Assembly (NCBI GenBank): GCA_930367215.1
Contig: OV884057.1
Span: 104,743,284 to 104,807,283 of the forward strand
Length of the DNA: 64,000 nucleotides
Origin: Pollenia angustigena
Lineage: Eukaryota; Arthropoda; Insecta; Diptera; Polleniidae
Direction: 5' to 3'
Shown: positions 9,325-20,358 of the stretch, piece after piece
Layout of the letters: every line of letters begins with the position of its first letter
Numbering within the stretch: the first letter of the stretch is position 1
Translations under genes and position numbers: made by a program
Notes under the pieces: model-generated
Databases searched by the model: none
Told to the model about the DNA's origin: nothing
Seen by the model: the letters and a program-made list of their open reading frames with translations, nothing else

Positions 9325-12036
9325 TTAAGCCTGTTCGTCCCGAATAGGCTCAGATTCTCCTTTTCCATAATGGGCTAGTCGTTCTAGATGTACCACTTTC
9401 ATTTTTGATCTTGGGCTCTTATATTTCTGGATCCGATACACCACGTCATTCAATTTCTTTATTACTTTATATGGGCCATCCCAATGAGTCTGCAGCTTTG
9501 GAGATAGTCCTTTCTTTCGTTGCGGATTAAAAAGTAAAACCAACTGGCCTTCTTTGAAGCCTCCCGAATTTGAAACTCCATTGTTTCTGGCTTTCATCTG
9601 GTCATTTGATGAATTAACACGCCTTCTTCTTAACTCGTTTTTCTGCTCTTGGGTAGAGTCATTATTATTCGCTGGTACGGATAGTTCACCAAAGTTGTAC
9701 TGCTGGACCGGAATTTTACTTTCTCCAATTAGACCACTGTCTGCAACGCACTGTGGGCATGTAATTACGCAATCAATCACGGCTTGCTTGCAACCGATCC
9801 AATAGTAGCTTGCTTTTAACTTCTTTATGGTTTTCGTAACGCTTAGATGCCCACCACCAGTACCTTCGTGGAATTTCTTCACAACTTCACATACTTTAGA
9901 AGTCGGTACTACAATAAGGTTTTTAACCGTTTTGCTATCAGTACTTTCCTATGTACGGTATAGGCAACCATTTATCATCCGCAGACTACTCCACTGCGCC
10001 CAATACGCTTTCATTAGTGGACCGTTCAATTTAATTTCTTCACGAGTCGGCCTTTCACCTTCTTTCTTAGCCATCATAATTTGCGCTAATAAGGGGTCAC
10101 TTTTCTGCGCCGTTGACCAGTCTTCGCTGGGTTCCACATCTAATAAGCGAATCTCATTTATGCGTTTCTTGTTTTTAGACTCTATACCGTGCTTGCTTTT
10201 ATGTTTACTGGGCCGTCTTGAATATGTGCTCGCTTTCCCACGTTTTTCATAGTTTCTTTGGGAGGATAATTTCTTATGATCACTAGTGACTAGCTGTCTT
10301 ACAAGGGCTTCACTTCCATTCCCAACGTTAAGGGGTACTTCTAGACCATACCAATTCATAATTTGTCGTCCCATGTCTAGACTAATGCCTTGACGAATCA
10401 TAAAATCTGCTCCAATTATGACCTCGTCCATAATTTCAGCCACAATAAACTCATCAAAAACTATCATATCGGCCATTCTTATTTCCACTCTTGCTTTGCC
10501 ATAGACAATAACAGGCTCTCCCGTAGCTGTTCGCAAGTTTACACCACTTAGCGGCTCGACAGCTCCCTTTATCAAATCAGCTCTTATAATGGAATGTCCT
10601 GCACCAGTGTCGATAGTCAAAATGCGGATTTCACCATTTATGTAACCACAGGTCGTAATATTTCTGTTACTCGTTTTCACTACTAAATTGATCGTAAGAT
10701 CTTCAGTTTCCTCTGCACTGCTAGCTCTTCTCAGCTTTAGCGGTGGCTCCCGTGATGATTGTTGACTTGCTCTTCGTTTGTTCCTTTGCGGCGAAGCAGA
10801 TCTCGATCGTTGTTTGGGTGCTTTGCAGTTTCGCTGAATGTGGCCAATCTTACCACAATTATAGCATTTTGCCTTGTTTTTACCTTGTTTCTCGCTCAAA
10901 GCTCGCAAAACTGCCTTCTTCATGCTTCTCATTTCCTTTAAAATATCTCTTCCTTCTTCAGCAGCAAAATCAAGTTTCCGCACCATATACGTTTGTGGCT
11001 TTGAAATTATCCTTGCGGTTTCTTGTGCTAGGGCAAATGATACCGTTTCTGCAAATGATGGCTTCTGTGATGCACATACCGCTAGTTTTACATCAGCATC
11101 CCGTATACCGTTTACAAATGCCTCGGTCTTAAAATGATCTAGCAATGGATGACTTTCACCTGGATAAGTAAGCTGCACCAAGCGCTCAATCTCTAATGCG
11201 AAATCCTGTAGCGTCTCGTTTGGCTTTTGTACTCTACCCCGTAATTCCATTCTGAATATTTCTTTTCTATGTTCACCACCATACTTGCGTTGCAGTGCTA
11301 CCATAATGTCATCATAATTATTTCTGCAACTTACTGGTACACTTTCTAGAATTTCAGCCGCAGTTCCTTTTAAAGCCAGAATCAGCTCTATGGCTTTTTC
11401 TTCATTGTTCCAAGCATTTTTATTGGCAACTGTGTCAAACTGGAACTTAAACACATTCAATGGTGAGCTGCCGTCAAAACTTGGAGCTCTTATTCTATTC
11501 GAGACTTCTGGAAAAACTCGCACCACTCCCTCTTGGCACTGAAGACTATTTACTTTTTCTTCCAAATGATGTAGTTTTCCATCAAAAACAGTGACTTGTG
11601 TTTTAACATCAAACAGCTTCTGGTTGAATTCTATCTCCATATCGTCTACTCTTTCATTTATAGCAGTAGAAATCTCTTGAAGCTTCTCAAGTTTTTCATT
11701 TGTCAATCTGGAATTTTGTTGAATTTCGGCTAAAATGGTGTTTGAGTTTTCTTCCATTTTTCTAGAATTTTTTTCCATTCTTCTAGAAGTTTCAGCCGAA
11801 TTTTCTTTTACCAATTTCTCCATATTTTCCTCCATTTTTCTAGAAGTTTCAGCCGAATTTTCTTTTACCATTTCCTCCATTTTTCTAGAAGTGTCTGCCG
11901 ACATTTTTTCCAGTTTCTCCATCATAGCAGCAAACATTGTACCAAGATCCAAGTTGCTTGTTACTGCACGGGTAGCAACTTCTATTTCTTCTTTTTCATC
12001 AAATTCATAAGCTGCGATGTCAATTAAGCGACGCAA
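9325..12036 (-). pseudogene. Gag-protease-integrase(zinc/C-term) fused ORF of mini-element
   Basis: One minus-strand frame runs from about 12036 to 9325, broken by a single in-frame TAG at 9949-9951 that replaces an expected Trp (context CLYRT*ESTD). Order: heptad-like repeats with three copies of an SAETSRKMEE-type unit (coiled coil, residues about 35-170), capsid (APSFDGSSPLNVFKFQFDTV), knuckle CYNCGKIGHIQRNC, SR-rich spacer, protease (LTIDTGAGHSII and VIIGADFM), then directly the pre-integrase linker, the H2C2 zinc domain (HEGTGGGHLSV ... CPQC), and the integrase C-terminal fold (LQTHWDGPYKVIKKL). Both internal deletions keep the frame. There is no ATG at 12036; translation should start upstream at 12143. 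Confidence 0.85.
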
Positions 12037-12143
12037 TATTCGATTAATCTCTTCTGCAGCTCAGCTTTATTTCCTGCAGTAGGCAGATCCAACTTGCCCA
12101 ACTCTTTCTTGAGCTGTTCAACTTTTAGCTCATCGAATTTCAT
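12037..12143 (-). pseudogene. SAP-like N-terminus of mini-element Gag (frameshifted)
   Basis: The first ATG after the leader (12143 on the minus strand) opens MKFDELKVEQLKKELGKLDL and continues GNKAELQKRLIEY, matching the SAP motif (helix-extension-helix, nucleic-acid binding) found at the N-terminus of many arthropod gypsy Gag proteins. The reading hits TAA in this frame, but shifting by one base continues into the long Gag frame. A single small indel near 12036 therefore separates start codon and body. Confidence 0.65.
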
Positions 12144-12184
12144 TGTTGTTTATTTATATTATTATTATTTTTTTTTTTTTTATT

Positions 12185-12207
12185 GCAATTTCACTTCTGA
12201 CACCAAT
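12185..12207 (-). other. primer binding site of Gag mini-element
   Basis: On the minus strand, TGGTGTCAGAAGTGAAATTG follows the 5' LTR after two bases, beginning with the TGG expected opposite a tRNA CCA end. Confidence 0.6.
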
Positions 12208-12638
12208 TGTTACGTTTTTCCTTTAATAAACGCGTTCGGTTTACTCTCTTTATAATAAACCGTTGAGTTCTTTTAATTGCAAATAAAAATAAGTACACAC
12301 ACTTATTCAACTTTACAAACTTTATTATTTTGTTCACAATTGTTAGTTACGAACAGAACCGTTTCACAAAACAAACTAAACTAATTTTACATGAGTCACC
12401 CCTTTTTATATTTCATAATTATTTCTAGATTTTTCCTGAACCTTCCCGTAAAAACTATTTATTATGTTCTATAACCATTTCTAGAAATTACTGGGAAATT
12501 TATATAGGAATTATTTTTAAAATAACAGTTGTGTTGAAAATTATACATGACAATTTTAAGTAACATAAAACTATAACTTACAAGATAACTTATAACTATA
12601 ACTATAAATAATTCTTAGATAATTTAACTTTCGTAACA
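12208..12638 (-). repeat. 5' LTR (minus sense) of Gag mini-element
   Basis: Second 431-bp LTR, near-identical to 8883-9313. Confidence 0.9.
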
Positions 12639-12826
12639 ATATGTTTTTTTGATTTACTAAATTTTACTGCAAAAATTTCTGCAGTAAAAATTTGTAAATA
12701 CTCAGACAAGAACTGTCACTTTTCGCTCTAAATTTATGTTCTCATTTACTGCATTTTGTGTACTCGAACGCAATTTCGTAAAGTGCAGTAAAGTTTAGTA
12801 AAAACTTTTGTGTTCTCGAACGCAAC
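12639..12826 (-). mobile_element. MITE copy B, right part
   Basis: Continuation of copy B beyond the LTR element, ending with the complement of GTTGCGTTCGAGAACAC at 12826 next to TATTA. Confidence 0.65.
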
Positions 12827-12831
12827 TATTA

Positions 12832-13725
12832 TTATCATCTAATTCATAAATTTCGCTTATTTCATTTTTTGCTAATTCGTAACATTCAAAAAGTTCTCTT
12901 AAACTAGGGTACGTTCGTAAATGCATCAGAAAAGCAAACTTTTTTTTAATGGCGATAAAAGAATAGTTATAACTTTTATTATTGTGTGACTATTATTTTT
13001 GTGGAGTATTTCACAATTTTTTGGTCCGAATTTATTTCACTGATAAATATATAACCACTTGAAATCACTGATGCAGCGCAGTGATGCATTTACGAACGCA
13101 CCCCTACTCACTTTAATGTATCGGCACCTGTTGAAAATCTGTGCATACGATGTTCGGTCTGGATTGGGCCTTCAACTTTGCTTTTAATTGATCCCATGAG
13201 ATGTGTCCAAGTTGCCTTATATATGTTGCGAAGTCTGCAGTGATTTTTTCGTTTGTTATTATCTGTATTCCAAACTTAATTAATGCCGTGTTATTATATT
13301 TATTTATTTTTATTTATTTATTAATATCAATACCTCTTCAGAGATCTATTAACATCTTTATGGATTTTATGAATCCGTTGATGCTATGGTTGGCATTCAG
13401 CGGTCTAATTTGCCGAAACTGCTGAATTATGTCTTTCGGTTCCATTAGGAGGTAATTCTGCTGATGAATCTGCTGTTGCTGTTGGTTTACCTGATGTAAT
13501 TGCTGCTGTTGTTGTACCTGTTGAGCTTGTTCTATTTGTTGCTGTTGTAGTTGTTTCTGTTGTTGTCCTTGCAACTGCGGTTGCATTTGCAGCTGTTGTT
13601 CTTGCAACTGCTGTTGTTGCTGGAGAAGTTTTTGTTCCTGCAGCAGCAGGACCGCCTCTAATTCAGCGATCCTGTATTGCCCCGTCGGCTTGCTGTAGAT
13701 CCCTGTTTTGATCAAACCTACTCAT
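12832..13725 (-). pseudogene. gypsy element X gag with glutamine-rich N-terminus
   Basis: A minus-strand ATG at 13725 opens MSRFDQNRDLQQADGAIQ, then a +1 shift leads to AELEAVLLLQEQ and a long Gln-rich stretch (13440-13640). Then come MEPKDIIQQFRQIRPLNANH, LGHISWDQLKAKLKAQ, QQVPIH, and after a small MITE, LRELFECYELAKNEISEIYE. These are capsid motifs of gypsy-type Gag. Several stops and shifts are present near 13335 and 13110. Upstream LTR and PBS were not found. Confidence 0.7.
12907..13103. mobile_element. 197-bp MITE in element X gag
   Basis: Terminal inverted repeats GGGTACGTTCGTAAATGCATCA (12907) and its near-complement ending CGAACGCACCC (13103), flanked by CTA on both sides (12904-12906 and 13104-13106). 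Non-coding. The end motif resembles that of the larger composite unit (GCGTTCG). Confidence 0.7.
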
Positions 13726-13975
13726 CTTTTTTTTTCCAAAATTATTAAGTATGGTTCGAATCAGAGAAGCGCAAAATCACAATTTTTCTTGATTTATTCA
13801 TACGCTCAAATTTACATTCACTCTTTGCTTGCAAAACAAATTTCAACGCTGGTAATTTTTACATCGTTTCGTACACATTTGATTTTTGCATGTATTCGTT
13901 TTTTATTGAAAGTGATTTTTTGCATTTTTGTTGCGCACACATTCTTATACTTTTGCATTCAAGTAGTCATTGTCC

Positions 13976-14052
13976 ACTCGATGAGACGCTTTGTTAACAT
14001 TAACAACAATAAACCACTCGATGAGACGCTTTGTCAAAATTAACAACAATAA
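13976..14052. repeat. two-copy 39-bp tandem duplication
   Basis: CCACTCGATGAGACGCTTTG followed by TTAACATTAACAACAATAAA occurs twice in a row; the second copy has small changes. It lies in the region upstream (minus sense) of element X gag and may be part of its leader. Confidence 0.7.
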
Positions 14053-16022
14053 AAACAACAATAACAAGAATAGAATACATTGTACCTACATACAGAAATA
14101 GACCGCATTTAGACTATGCAAGTAATGTGTTACGAACGGTTTGGTCTGGCGAGGTTTCCCACTAGCTCTTGAACATTTTCTTCTCGGGGGGTTCCAACCC
14201 TCCTCACCAGCCTCGTATTCGAACATCAAAATAAACAATGAAACATAAAATACAAATCAAAACTATCACTAAACACAACTCTACCACATGAAGAATTTGG
14301 GAGACAGCTGTTTGTCTCATTTGGCCCTCCCAACCATGTCATAGAAGCATCCGCTTACCTTCTTCCTATGACCCACTACCCACTTGACCTACTTATTCAC
14401 TTACCACTCCATCATTACCTGTACCTTGCTAATCAAAAACCTAGCTTTTCAAATTTTAATTTACATTATTTATTATAATATAAATTTTAATAATAAAAAA
14501 TAAACTTATTAAAAATAATAATATATACAATAATAATACATTGAAACAAAAACAAAATACTTTTACTCTCAATCTCTCTGCCTAGTTTTTTTCCTTAACT
14601 TTGCCTTAAACTTTTAAATTTATTTATATGTATATACTATTAATGTGTTCTTCTTTTTTTCCTTTATTTTTATTTTACGATTTTTTCTTTGAATTTTCAT
14701 CTACCTATATCTAAAAGAGCTCTCTGAGACATAATTTCTGCATTTAAATTTAAATTTGTTTCTATTAAATTTTAAAATTGTACATATGTATATATAATTT
14801 AAATTAAGACAAATCTACCGGCACACGAGGGTTAAGTGTATATATATAAATATAGGGGACATGCACACAAACTACTACACTTGACACTCGTTTTACAGAT
14901 TTTTTTTACAATTCACAAAACTACACTTAAAATTTACTTAAATTTATTATAGTTTTTATCTATTTTTACGTATTTTTTTCTTTTGTTCCTTAACCACCTT
15001 ATTTTCCATTTCTTATAATATTTTTATTTGTTTTTTATAATCAATTTTTTTTTTTGTTGTATTAATTTTTTTTTTTACTAATATAAAATTTTTAAAAGTT
15101 TTTTTTTCAAATTTCTTTGGAGAAGTTTTTTTTTTTTTATCAACCAGTTGCTTATTTAATCAACTTCCCATTTTCTCCCTCCACATCACCAATTTCACAT
15201 TTGAAAACATTTTTTCATCCATATACTTTTTATTTCCAGACGTAAACAAGCAAAATGGGGATTCACGTCAAAGATTTCATAACAAATAATAAAATATTCA
15301 ACTTTTTTGGTTACCTGGCTATTTTCCTCTGGTGTGGTGTTCAGACACACCGAAGAAACACAACCAAACACACATAAAAGAACATACAAGTTCTAAACAT
15401 TAAAGACATTTATTACATATGGTCAGTTCACCCGCAACAAATGCCGGGTTTTTTTTTCTATTTTCTTTTAAAGTAGTTGCTACGAAACTCTTTTTAAATT
15501 TACACTTGCATTTTTTTCAAGCATTTTTTCAACTTTTTCAACCCCGTTTTCTTCCCTACACCTCTTGCTAACAAACAAAAAGTTGCAAGCGAAAGTTGGG
15601 GCGTTAATTGCGTAATGTAAATATGGTCATACTGTACTTTTTAAGATGAAAAAAAAAGTTTCTATAGAAATTGTTTGTACCTACATATTATGTGCGTTTA
15701 GTTTCATTTCAATTTTTTTTTTTCTTGTACTACATAGCAACTACTGAATGAATACATGAGTAATGATTGCTTGATTTCTGGATTTTTTGTTTGTATTTTT
15801 TTTCTTTACCATACCAATCATTGTCGCACCGAACACACAAACATCTTTATTAAAAAACTAACTAAGCACGATGTGCATTATTTGAATGACTGCAAACCAG
15901 CAGCGAATATTTGCGGTTGCGCAAGTTTGTATGACCGCAAGTGAGTGTATTTGTTGCTGTTCATTTAATGCGATTTTTTTGCAATTGCACAAAGCCGTTC
16001 TCTGGTTCGAATCCGACTGCGC
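14053..16022. other. unassigned AT-rich stretch
   Basis: No coding similarity recognised on either strand. It contains long T-runs (14990-15140), a TATATATAAATATA box-like tract near 14842, and a GC-richer patch at 14130-14220 starting TGTGTTACGAACGG that could be an LTR-like boundary, but no second copy was seen. GGTTCGAATCC at 16004-16014 matches a pol III B-box, yet no A-box or tRNA fold was found. Confidence 0.3.
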
Positions 16023-16155
16023 AACTTAAATGTGTTTCTTATTAAAAAAACAAATTTATTTTTGGTTTTTTTCGACGTTCTTAAGAACGTAACTTAAATG
16101 TGTTTTTATTAAAACAACAAATTTATTTTGGTTTTTTCGACGTTCTTAAGAACGT
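16023..16155. repeat. two-copy 65-bp tandem repeat with perfect 16-bp palindrome
   Basis: The unit AACTTAAATGTGTTT...TTTTTTCGACGTTCTTAAGAACGT occurs twice. Each copy ends in the perfect palindrome ACGTTCTTAAGAACGT (16075-16090 and 16140-16155). Confidence 0.75.
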
Positions 16156-16859
16156 GCTTCTTTATTTTAATTGAATCTTAAGACTGACTTATTATTAAAT
16201 TTTCATTTATTAAAACACTGATCGCAAAGCATTTTAATGCTGAATATGCAATTAATGTTTTTATAAGCGTGGGAACGGAATTCAAAAGTGTCAAGTTTTG
16301 TGTTGTGCACATTAGGATCCCGTTACACACTTGAATAGTCTATGTTTATTCGCTACTTTTATAATTTGGATATACTTAAAGAGGCGATCTGTACGTAACT
16401 CGCGCGGGTATAGTCGTCTGCAAAAGTTCTTTGTTGTGTACAACTTTTCGTTTTTTGCATTTACTTTGACTTCGCCTGTTTACATTTAATAAATCAGAAG
16501 TAAAAGCAACAGTTTATTTTTGTCCCAAGAAAATGTCAAAGTTACAGCTCAATTTTGTGACTTTTACTATTTTAACTGCAGTTTTTTAAACACACAGTAC
16601 AAATTGTTCCAACTCGTAAATTATTTCTTTCGAATCTAAATACGCCGTTGCCCCCCATGGGTAATCAAATAAATAAATATATCAATGTTGTGTTATCTAT
16701 GCACTAATGGGGGAAAGTCAGAATTTCGGGATTGACCTAATCTAATCCCGAAAATTCCGGGATTGAGTGGATCCCGAATCCCAGGACTTTAATTTTTATT
16801 AAATCTCGGGATTTAGTCAACGCCGAAATTGTTTACCAAATTTTGTATTTATGTCTGCT
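16156..16859. other. unassigned stretch and probable LINE 3' UTR
   Basis: No coding sequence recognised. 16710-16830 has several copies of a GGGATT/AATCCC motif in both orientations, giving a self-complementary tract. The right part probably is the 3' UTR of the R1-like LINE to its right. Confidence 0.3.
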
Positions 16860-17572
16860 TTTTTATACGAGGATATAATCATCAGAAGATCCTGGCCAGA
16901 TGGTAGTGCCAGGAGTGCGAGACTTTAACACGCTTAAATTACCTCGATACACTTGTCCAAATTCCCTGCAGCACCGCAAAATTATTTCAATTACTTCGAA
17001 ACACTCTCGCAGTAACATAATTTGGATTGTTTCCTGTATATAAATTGCTCTCGACTTTTCGTTCCAGGTTCACCCTTAACGAGTAAAAGCGGGGATACAC
17101 AAAGAACACATGTTCCTCATCTTCAACGTCCGCAACACAATGTGAACAAAATGGGGAACTATCTAGGCCGAAGCGAAACAGATAGGATCGGAAACAAACA
17201 TGTTCATTCAAGAATAGGCCCAGGTAAAAATTTGGATGACCATACCGTCTGCCGTACCTTATTTCTATGTTGGGTATTAACGCATATGTCCACCTATCTA
17301 TTGTAGTTGATAACCATGTTATTTGTCATTTTGTAATACTACTTCCCCTTTCATCACAAATTTCGGTATCATTTGCCATTGCGCGCCGTTTTAAAACAAA
17401 CTTAATCTTCTGTCAAAATAAAAGAAAACCCTCTCAAATTCATTAAAAAAAAACATTTAATTATGTACGGAATTTGCGTTTCGCACTTCTCTTAAGCAAA
17501 TTAAAGTTTTATACTTAAGTTTGCTCATTTCAATATGGTTTGACACAAAAGATTCACATTATGGTTAGGCCT
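16860..17572 (-). pseudogene. R1-like LINE, C-terminal ORF2 segment
   Basis: The minus strand reads DRWTYALIPNIEIRYGRRYG, then FYLGLFLNEHVCFRSYLFRF and a CCHC-type cluster SPFCSHCVADVEDEEHVFF, then a run ending near SSDDYILV before a stop. This matches the C-terminal tail of R1-clade ORF2 proteins (RWT-LIP box, HGCFR box and zinc-binding motif). It is separated from the RT part at 29640-30056 by the BEL element, whose GGCCT target duplication lies at 17568-17572. Upstream codons around 17300-17560 are degraded. Confidence 0.75.
17568..17572. repeat. target site duplication of BEL element, left copy
   Basis: GGCCT, repeated at 29640-29644. Confidence 0.85.
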
Positions 17573-18392
17573 TGTTCAATATACATTGAACACTCTTTGT
17601 TTTTTTTCCTTTAATTAATGAATTTACTAAAAAACCTTTTCTATTGTTGTATCTATTTAAAGTTATTGACAATTTCTTTTTTTTCTTATTATATTGTCTT
17701 GGCCCTATTGGGCAATGAATTGAAACTTAATTGTAAATTAAACTGAATTGTAAATTGAAACTGAATTATAAATTGAAATTGAAACATAAATCAAAAATAA
17801 CGGTCAGTTCTTCAATTTCGACTACTAACTATTGTGAATTAATGTAAATCGAAAGGTAGTGATTGAAGACTGAGTTATTTATTGTAATTGAAAAAGTAAA
17901 ATTTAGTACTCATCAAGACCAGACTGTCAAGCCTGATTTGGGAGAGGAAAAAGTTAAATTAACACGCGGTTTAAGTCGTGTCAAAAGAAACTTCACTTCC
18001 CATTTAACGCTCCACAAGAGCAGACAGTTTTTCCTCTTCAATCGTTTTTTTTTAATAAGACTTAAATTTCTAAACCTAAACTTATATTTAAAGTAGTAAA
18101 TATATTTAATAAACACTATAATTAAAATTAAACCCGTGCATCCAATTCTTTTCCCTTAAAAGCAACTATTCCCCCAAGGTAAGGTAACCGCTGGAACTTG
18201 TTATAAGCTCTACCAGATACTCAAATATTGCTTTTCCACTTATTTTCTTCCTCCAAACCTCAACTAATTATAATTGCCATCGAGCTATTATAATTTGAGT
18301 TGCCGTCAGACCCTTTCCCCCTTTGTCCCATAAAAGGGAGAGAAGTCTGACAATTAAATAATTTAGGCTACCCTAAAGGCTGAAATTATTCA
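17573..18392 (+). repeat. 5' LTR of BEL element
   Basis: 820 bp; repeated at 28819-29639. The 5' end is an inverted repeat, TGTTCAATATACATTGAACA. Differences from the 3' copy are seen near 17848, 17939 and 18120-18135. Confidence 0.92.
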
Positions 18393-18410
18393 TGGTCCTT
18401 TCGATCCAGT
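18393..18410 (+). other. primer binding site of BEL element
   Basis: TGGTCCTTTCGATCCAGT follows the LTR with no gap and begins with TGG; the priming tRNA is not identified. Confidence 0.65.
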
Positions 18411-19462
18411 AGAAGTAATCCAGCAAAAGTGAAACAAAAAACAAACTGGTCACCCCAAAGTCAAGTGTTCAAAAGCTCGAACATAAACTCTCAATTCAAA
18501 CTTCAAAAAAAAAAAAAAACTAAAGCAGCAAAAACGTGAGCATGAGGTAAATCAACTCAACAGGTTCAGTACAAAAAAAGCAGCACAAGCGTGAGTACCA
18601 AAAATAAATAGTAATATAAAAGTGAAATTTCTTACTTTATTGGAGTGTGTAAAAAATAAATAAAAAACAACAAAAAGTGTGGTGTGAAAAGTGTAGGAAA
18701 AAGCCGGGAAAAAGATTAGGTAATTTAGTCGGCATATAGTCAAAGATCGAAGGAAAATTTTTAATAAAATAGATGTGAAGAAAAAAAAAATTTTGAAAAT
18801 AAAAAGAAAATGGCGCCATAAAAGTAAAATGTATGTGTATATAAAACATGCATAGAGAAAAAAGGTAAAAAAAAAAAAAAAAAAAAAGGAGAATCACAAA
18901 AATTGTCGCCATTTGCAAAAGAAAAAAATGAAAAAGGCGCCAAGATAAAATAATAGAAATCTATGCATATAGAAGAGTGAGTGTAAAAAAAAAAAAAAAA
19001 TCGGAAAGAGTGAAAAAAGGGGCATGTAAAATTTATATACAGTTACATTTACATTGTAACTGGAGTGAAAAATACTTCCAAATACACAATAGTGAAAGAA
19101 GGTGAAGAAGAAAAGAAGAATTGAAACAAGTTTTACCATAGGTACAGAGAAAGAGAAAGAAAAAGCAAAGAAAGCCAAAGAAAAATAAGAGAATTTAATA
19201 AAAAATTGTAAAAAACAAAAAAAAAAAAAATTTTTTTTCTAAAAAAGGGAACAGGTGCATATGTGGCGAATCCATTAAGATTGAAACAGAAGTTAAGGAA
19301 AAAAGAGAACCAGTGTCAAACGAAGTGGAGAAAAGGTATTTAAAATTTAAAATAATAAAAATCATCTTCTCTTACCATAAAAATCATCCCTCAAAACATG
19401 AAATAAAAACACACAAAAATCCTCAAATTTCATTTGCGCTCCTAATATAAAAAAGACTTAAC

Positions 19463-19740
19463 ACACACACACAAATAATCATTTACACTCTTTGGTTAAA
19501 TTAAAATTTTTTAAATTAAATGTTTTCAAATTGCGTTCTTGTGAACTAACAAGAGAGAAAAAATACTCTTACTTTTTAGATTGCAAATACACACACACAC
19601 ACACACACACACAAATAATCATTTACACTCTTTGGTTAAATTAAAATTTTTTTAAAATTAAATGGTTTCAAATTGCGTCTCGTGAGCTAACAAGAGGAGT
19701 AAAAGGAAAAATATACTCTTACTTGTTGGACTGCAAAGGC
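19463..19740 (+). repeat. leader repeat I: two ~130-bp units
   Basis: Each unit runs ACACACAAATAATCATTTAC...TTGGTTAAATTAAAATTTTT...CTCTTACTT.TT.GA.TGCAAA; copies begin about 19463 and 19592. An (AC)n run separates them. Confidence 0.75.
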
Positions 19741-19749
19741 TCGTGAGTT

Positions 19750-19985
19750 AAAGTAAAAGCTTTAATTTAGTTGCTCTTATAAATGCGAAAACACAAACAT
19801 AATGTTTATTGAACTCTTTCAATTAAAAAAATAACTTATTACGCTCTTGAAAAGCAACAAATTGGAATTATTAAAAGCTTTAATTTACTTGCTCTTATAA
19901 ATGCGAGAACACAAACATAATGCTTATTGAACTCTTTCAATTAAAAAATAAAACATTGCGCTCTTAAAAAGCAACAAATTGGAGA
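19750..19985 (+). repeat. leader repeat II: two ~120-bp units
   Basis: The unit AAAAGCTTTAATTTA.TTGCTC...GAACTCTTTCAATTAAAAAA...AAGCAACAAATTGGA is present at about 19755 and 19873. Confidence 0.75.
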
Positions 19986-20358
19986 AATTCTTAATTTGTT
20001 TGCTAAATTTAGCTATAGCCGGAATACTGTGCTGTAACTAAAAAGAAAAATACAGTCCACTACAAATTTTTACGAACACTTCGTAAAAGTAGGAAAATTT
20101 TGATAAATTTATTTTTCATAATTTATTGAATACATTAATATAACACTATATTACATCATATTAAACTATATTATTATATTCTATTGAATGCTCATTTTTT
20201 TTGAAATTAGGGTTGATTAGAGGGAGTAAAACCCCATTGTGAAAATTTTTTTGAGTATTTAAAATTTAATGGGAAAATTTGTATGTTATTAAGATGGAAC
20301 AAATTTTCCCAATTTATGAAAATTAAGTAAGCCCATTACTAAGTGCGTTAAGGGCGGT

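Larger units (their letters stand above)
8883..12638 (-). mobile_element. Gag-protease LTR mini-element (RT and integrase core deleted)
   Basis: Two 431-bp LTRs (8883-9313 and 12208-12638) look identical except for about two substitutions. They are flanked by ATAT on both sides (8879-8882 and 12639-12642), a 4-bp target duplication typical of gypsy elements. On the minus strand the interior encodes a SAP-like N-terminus, coiled coil, capsid, one CCHC knuckle, protease, the integrase zinc domain and the integrase C-terminal domain. RT, RNase H and the integrase catalytic core are missing. The nearly identical LTRs imply recent movement, which must have used enzymes supplied in trans. Confidence 0.85.
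7237..12826. mobile_element. composite TIR unit carrying a gypsy fragment
   Basis: The outer ends are the same terminal sequence in opposite orientation: GTTGCGTTCGAGAACACAAA at 7237 and its complement ending at 12826. Both sides are flanked by TATTA (7232-7236 and 12827-12831), and ignoring one copy keeps element X gag open across the site. The unit contains copy A (7237-7992), a 350-bp gypsy-like segment (7993-8344), and an inverted, partly truncated copy B (8345-12826) that was later split by an LTR element. It appears to have moved as one unit. The superfamily is not recognised; a 5-bp duplication is inferred. Confidence 0.6.

Noticed and set aside
13440..13640. Glutamine-rich reading as a host transcription factor
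   Set aside because: It flows into gypsy capsid motifs (MEPKDIIQQFRQI) in the same frame, so it is element X gag.
16004..16014. GGTTCGAATCC, a perfect pol III B-box
   Set aside because: No A-box at suitable distance, no paired T-arm or acceptor stem; likely chance.
14127..16326. Possible long LTR bounded by TGTGTTACG and CGTTACACA
   Set aside because: Ends pair only imperfectly, 2.2 kb is long, and no second copy, PBS or duplication was seen.
17863..18096. Open reading inside the BEL LTR (repeated at 29110-29343) and its minus-strand counterpart
   Set aside because: Present in both LTRs only because they are copies; AT-rich, no domain, and overlapping open frames exist on the other strand. 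Treated as LTR sequence.
18637..19178. Several overlapping minus-strand readings rich in Phe
   Set aside because: They are translations of A-rich leader on the opposite strand; composition is low-complexity.
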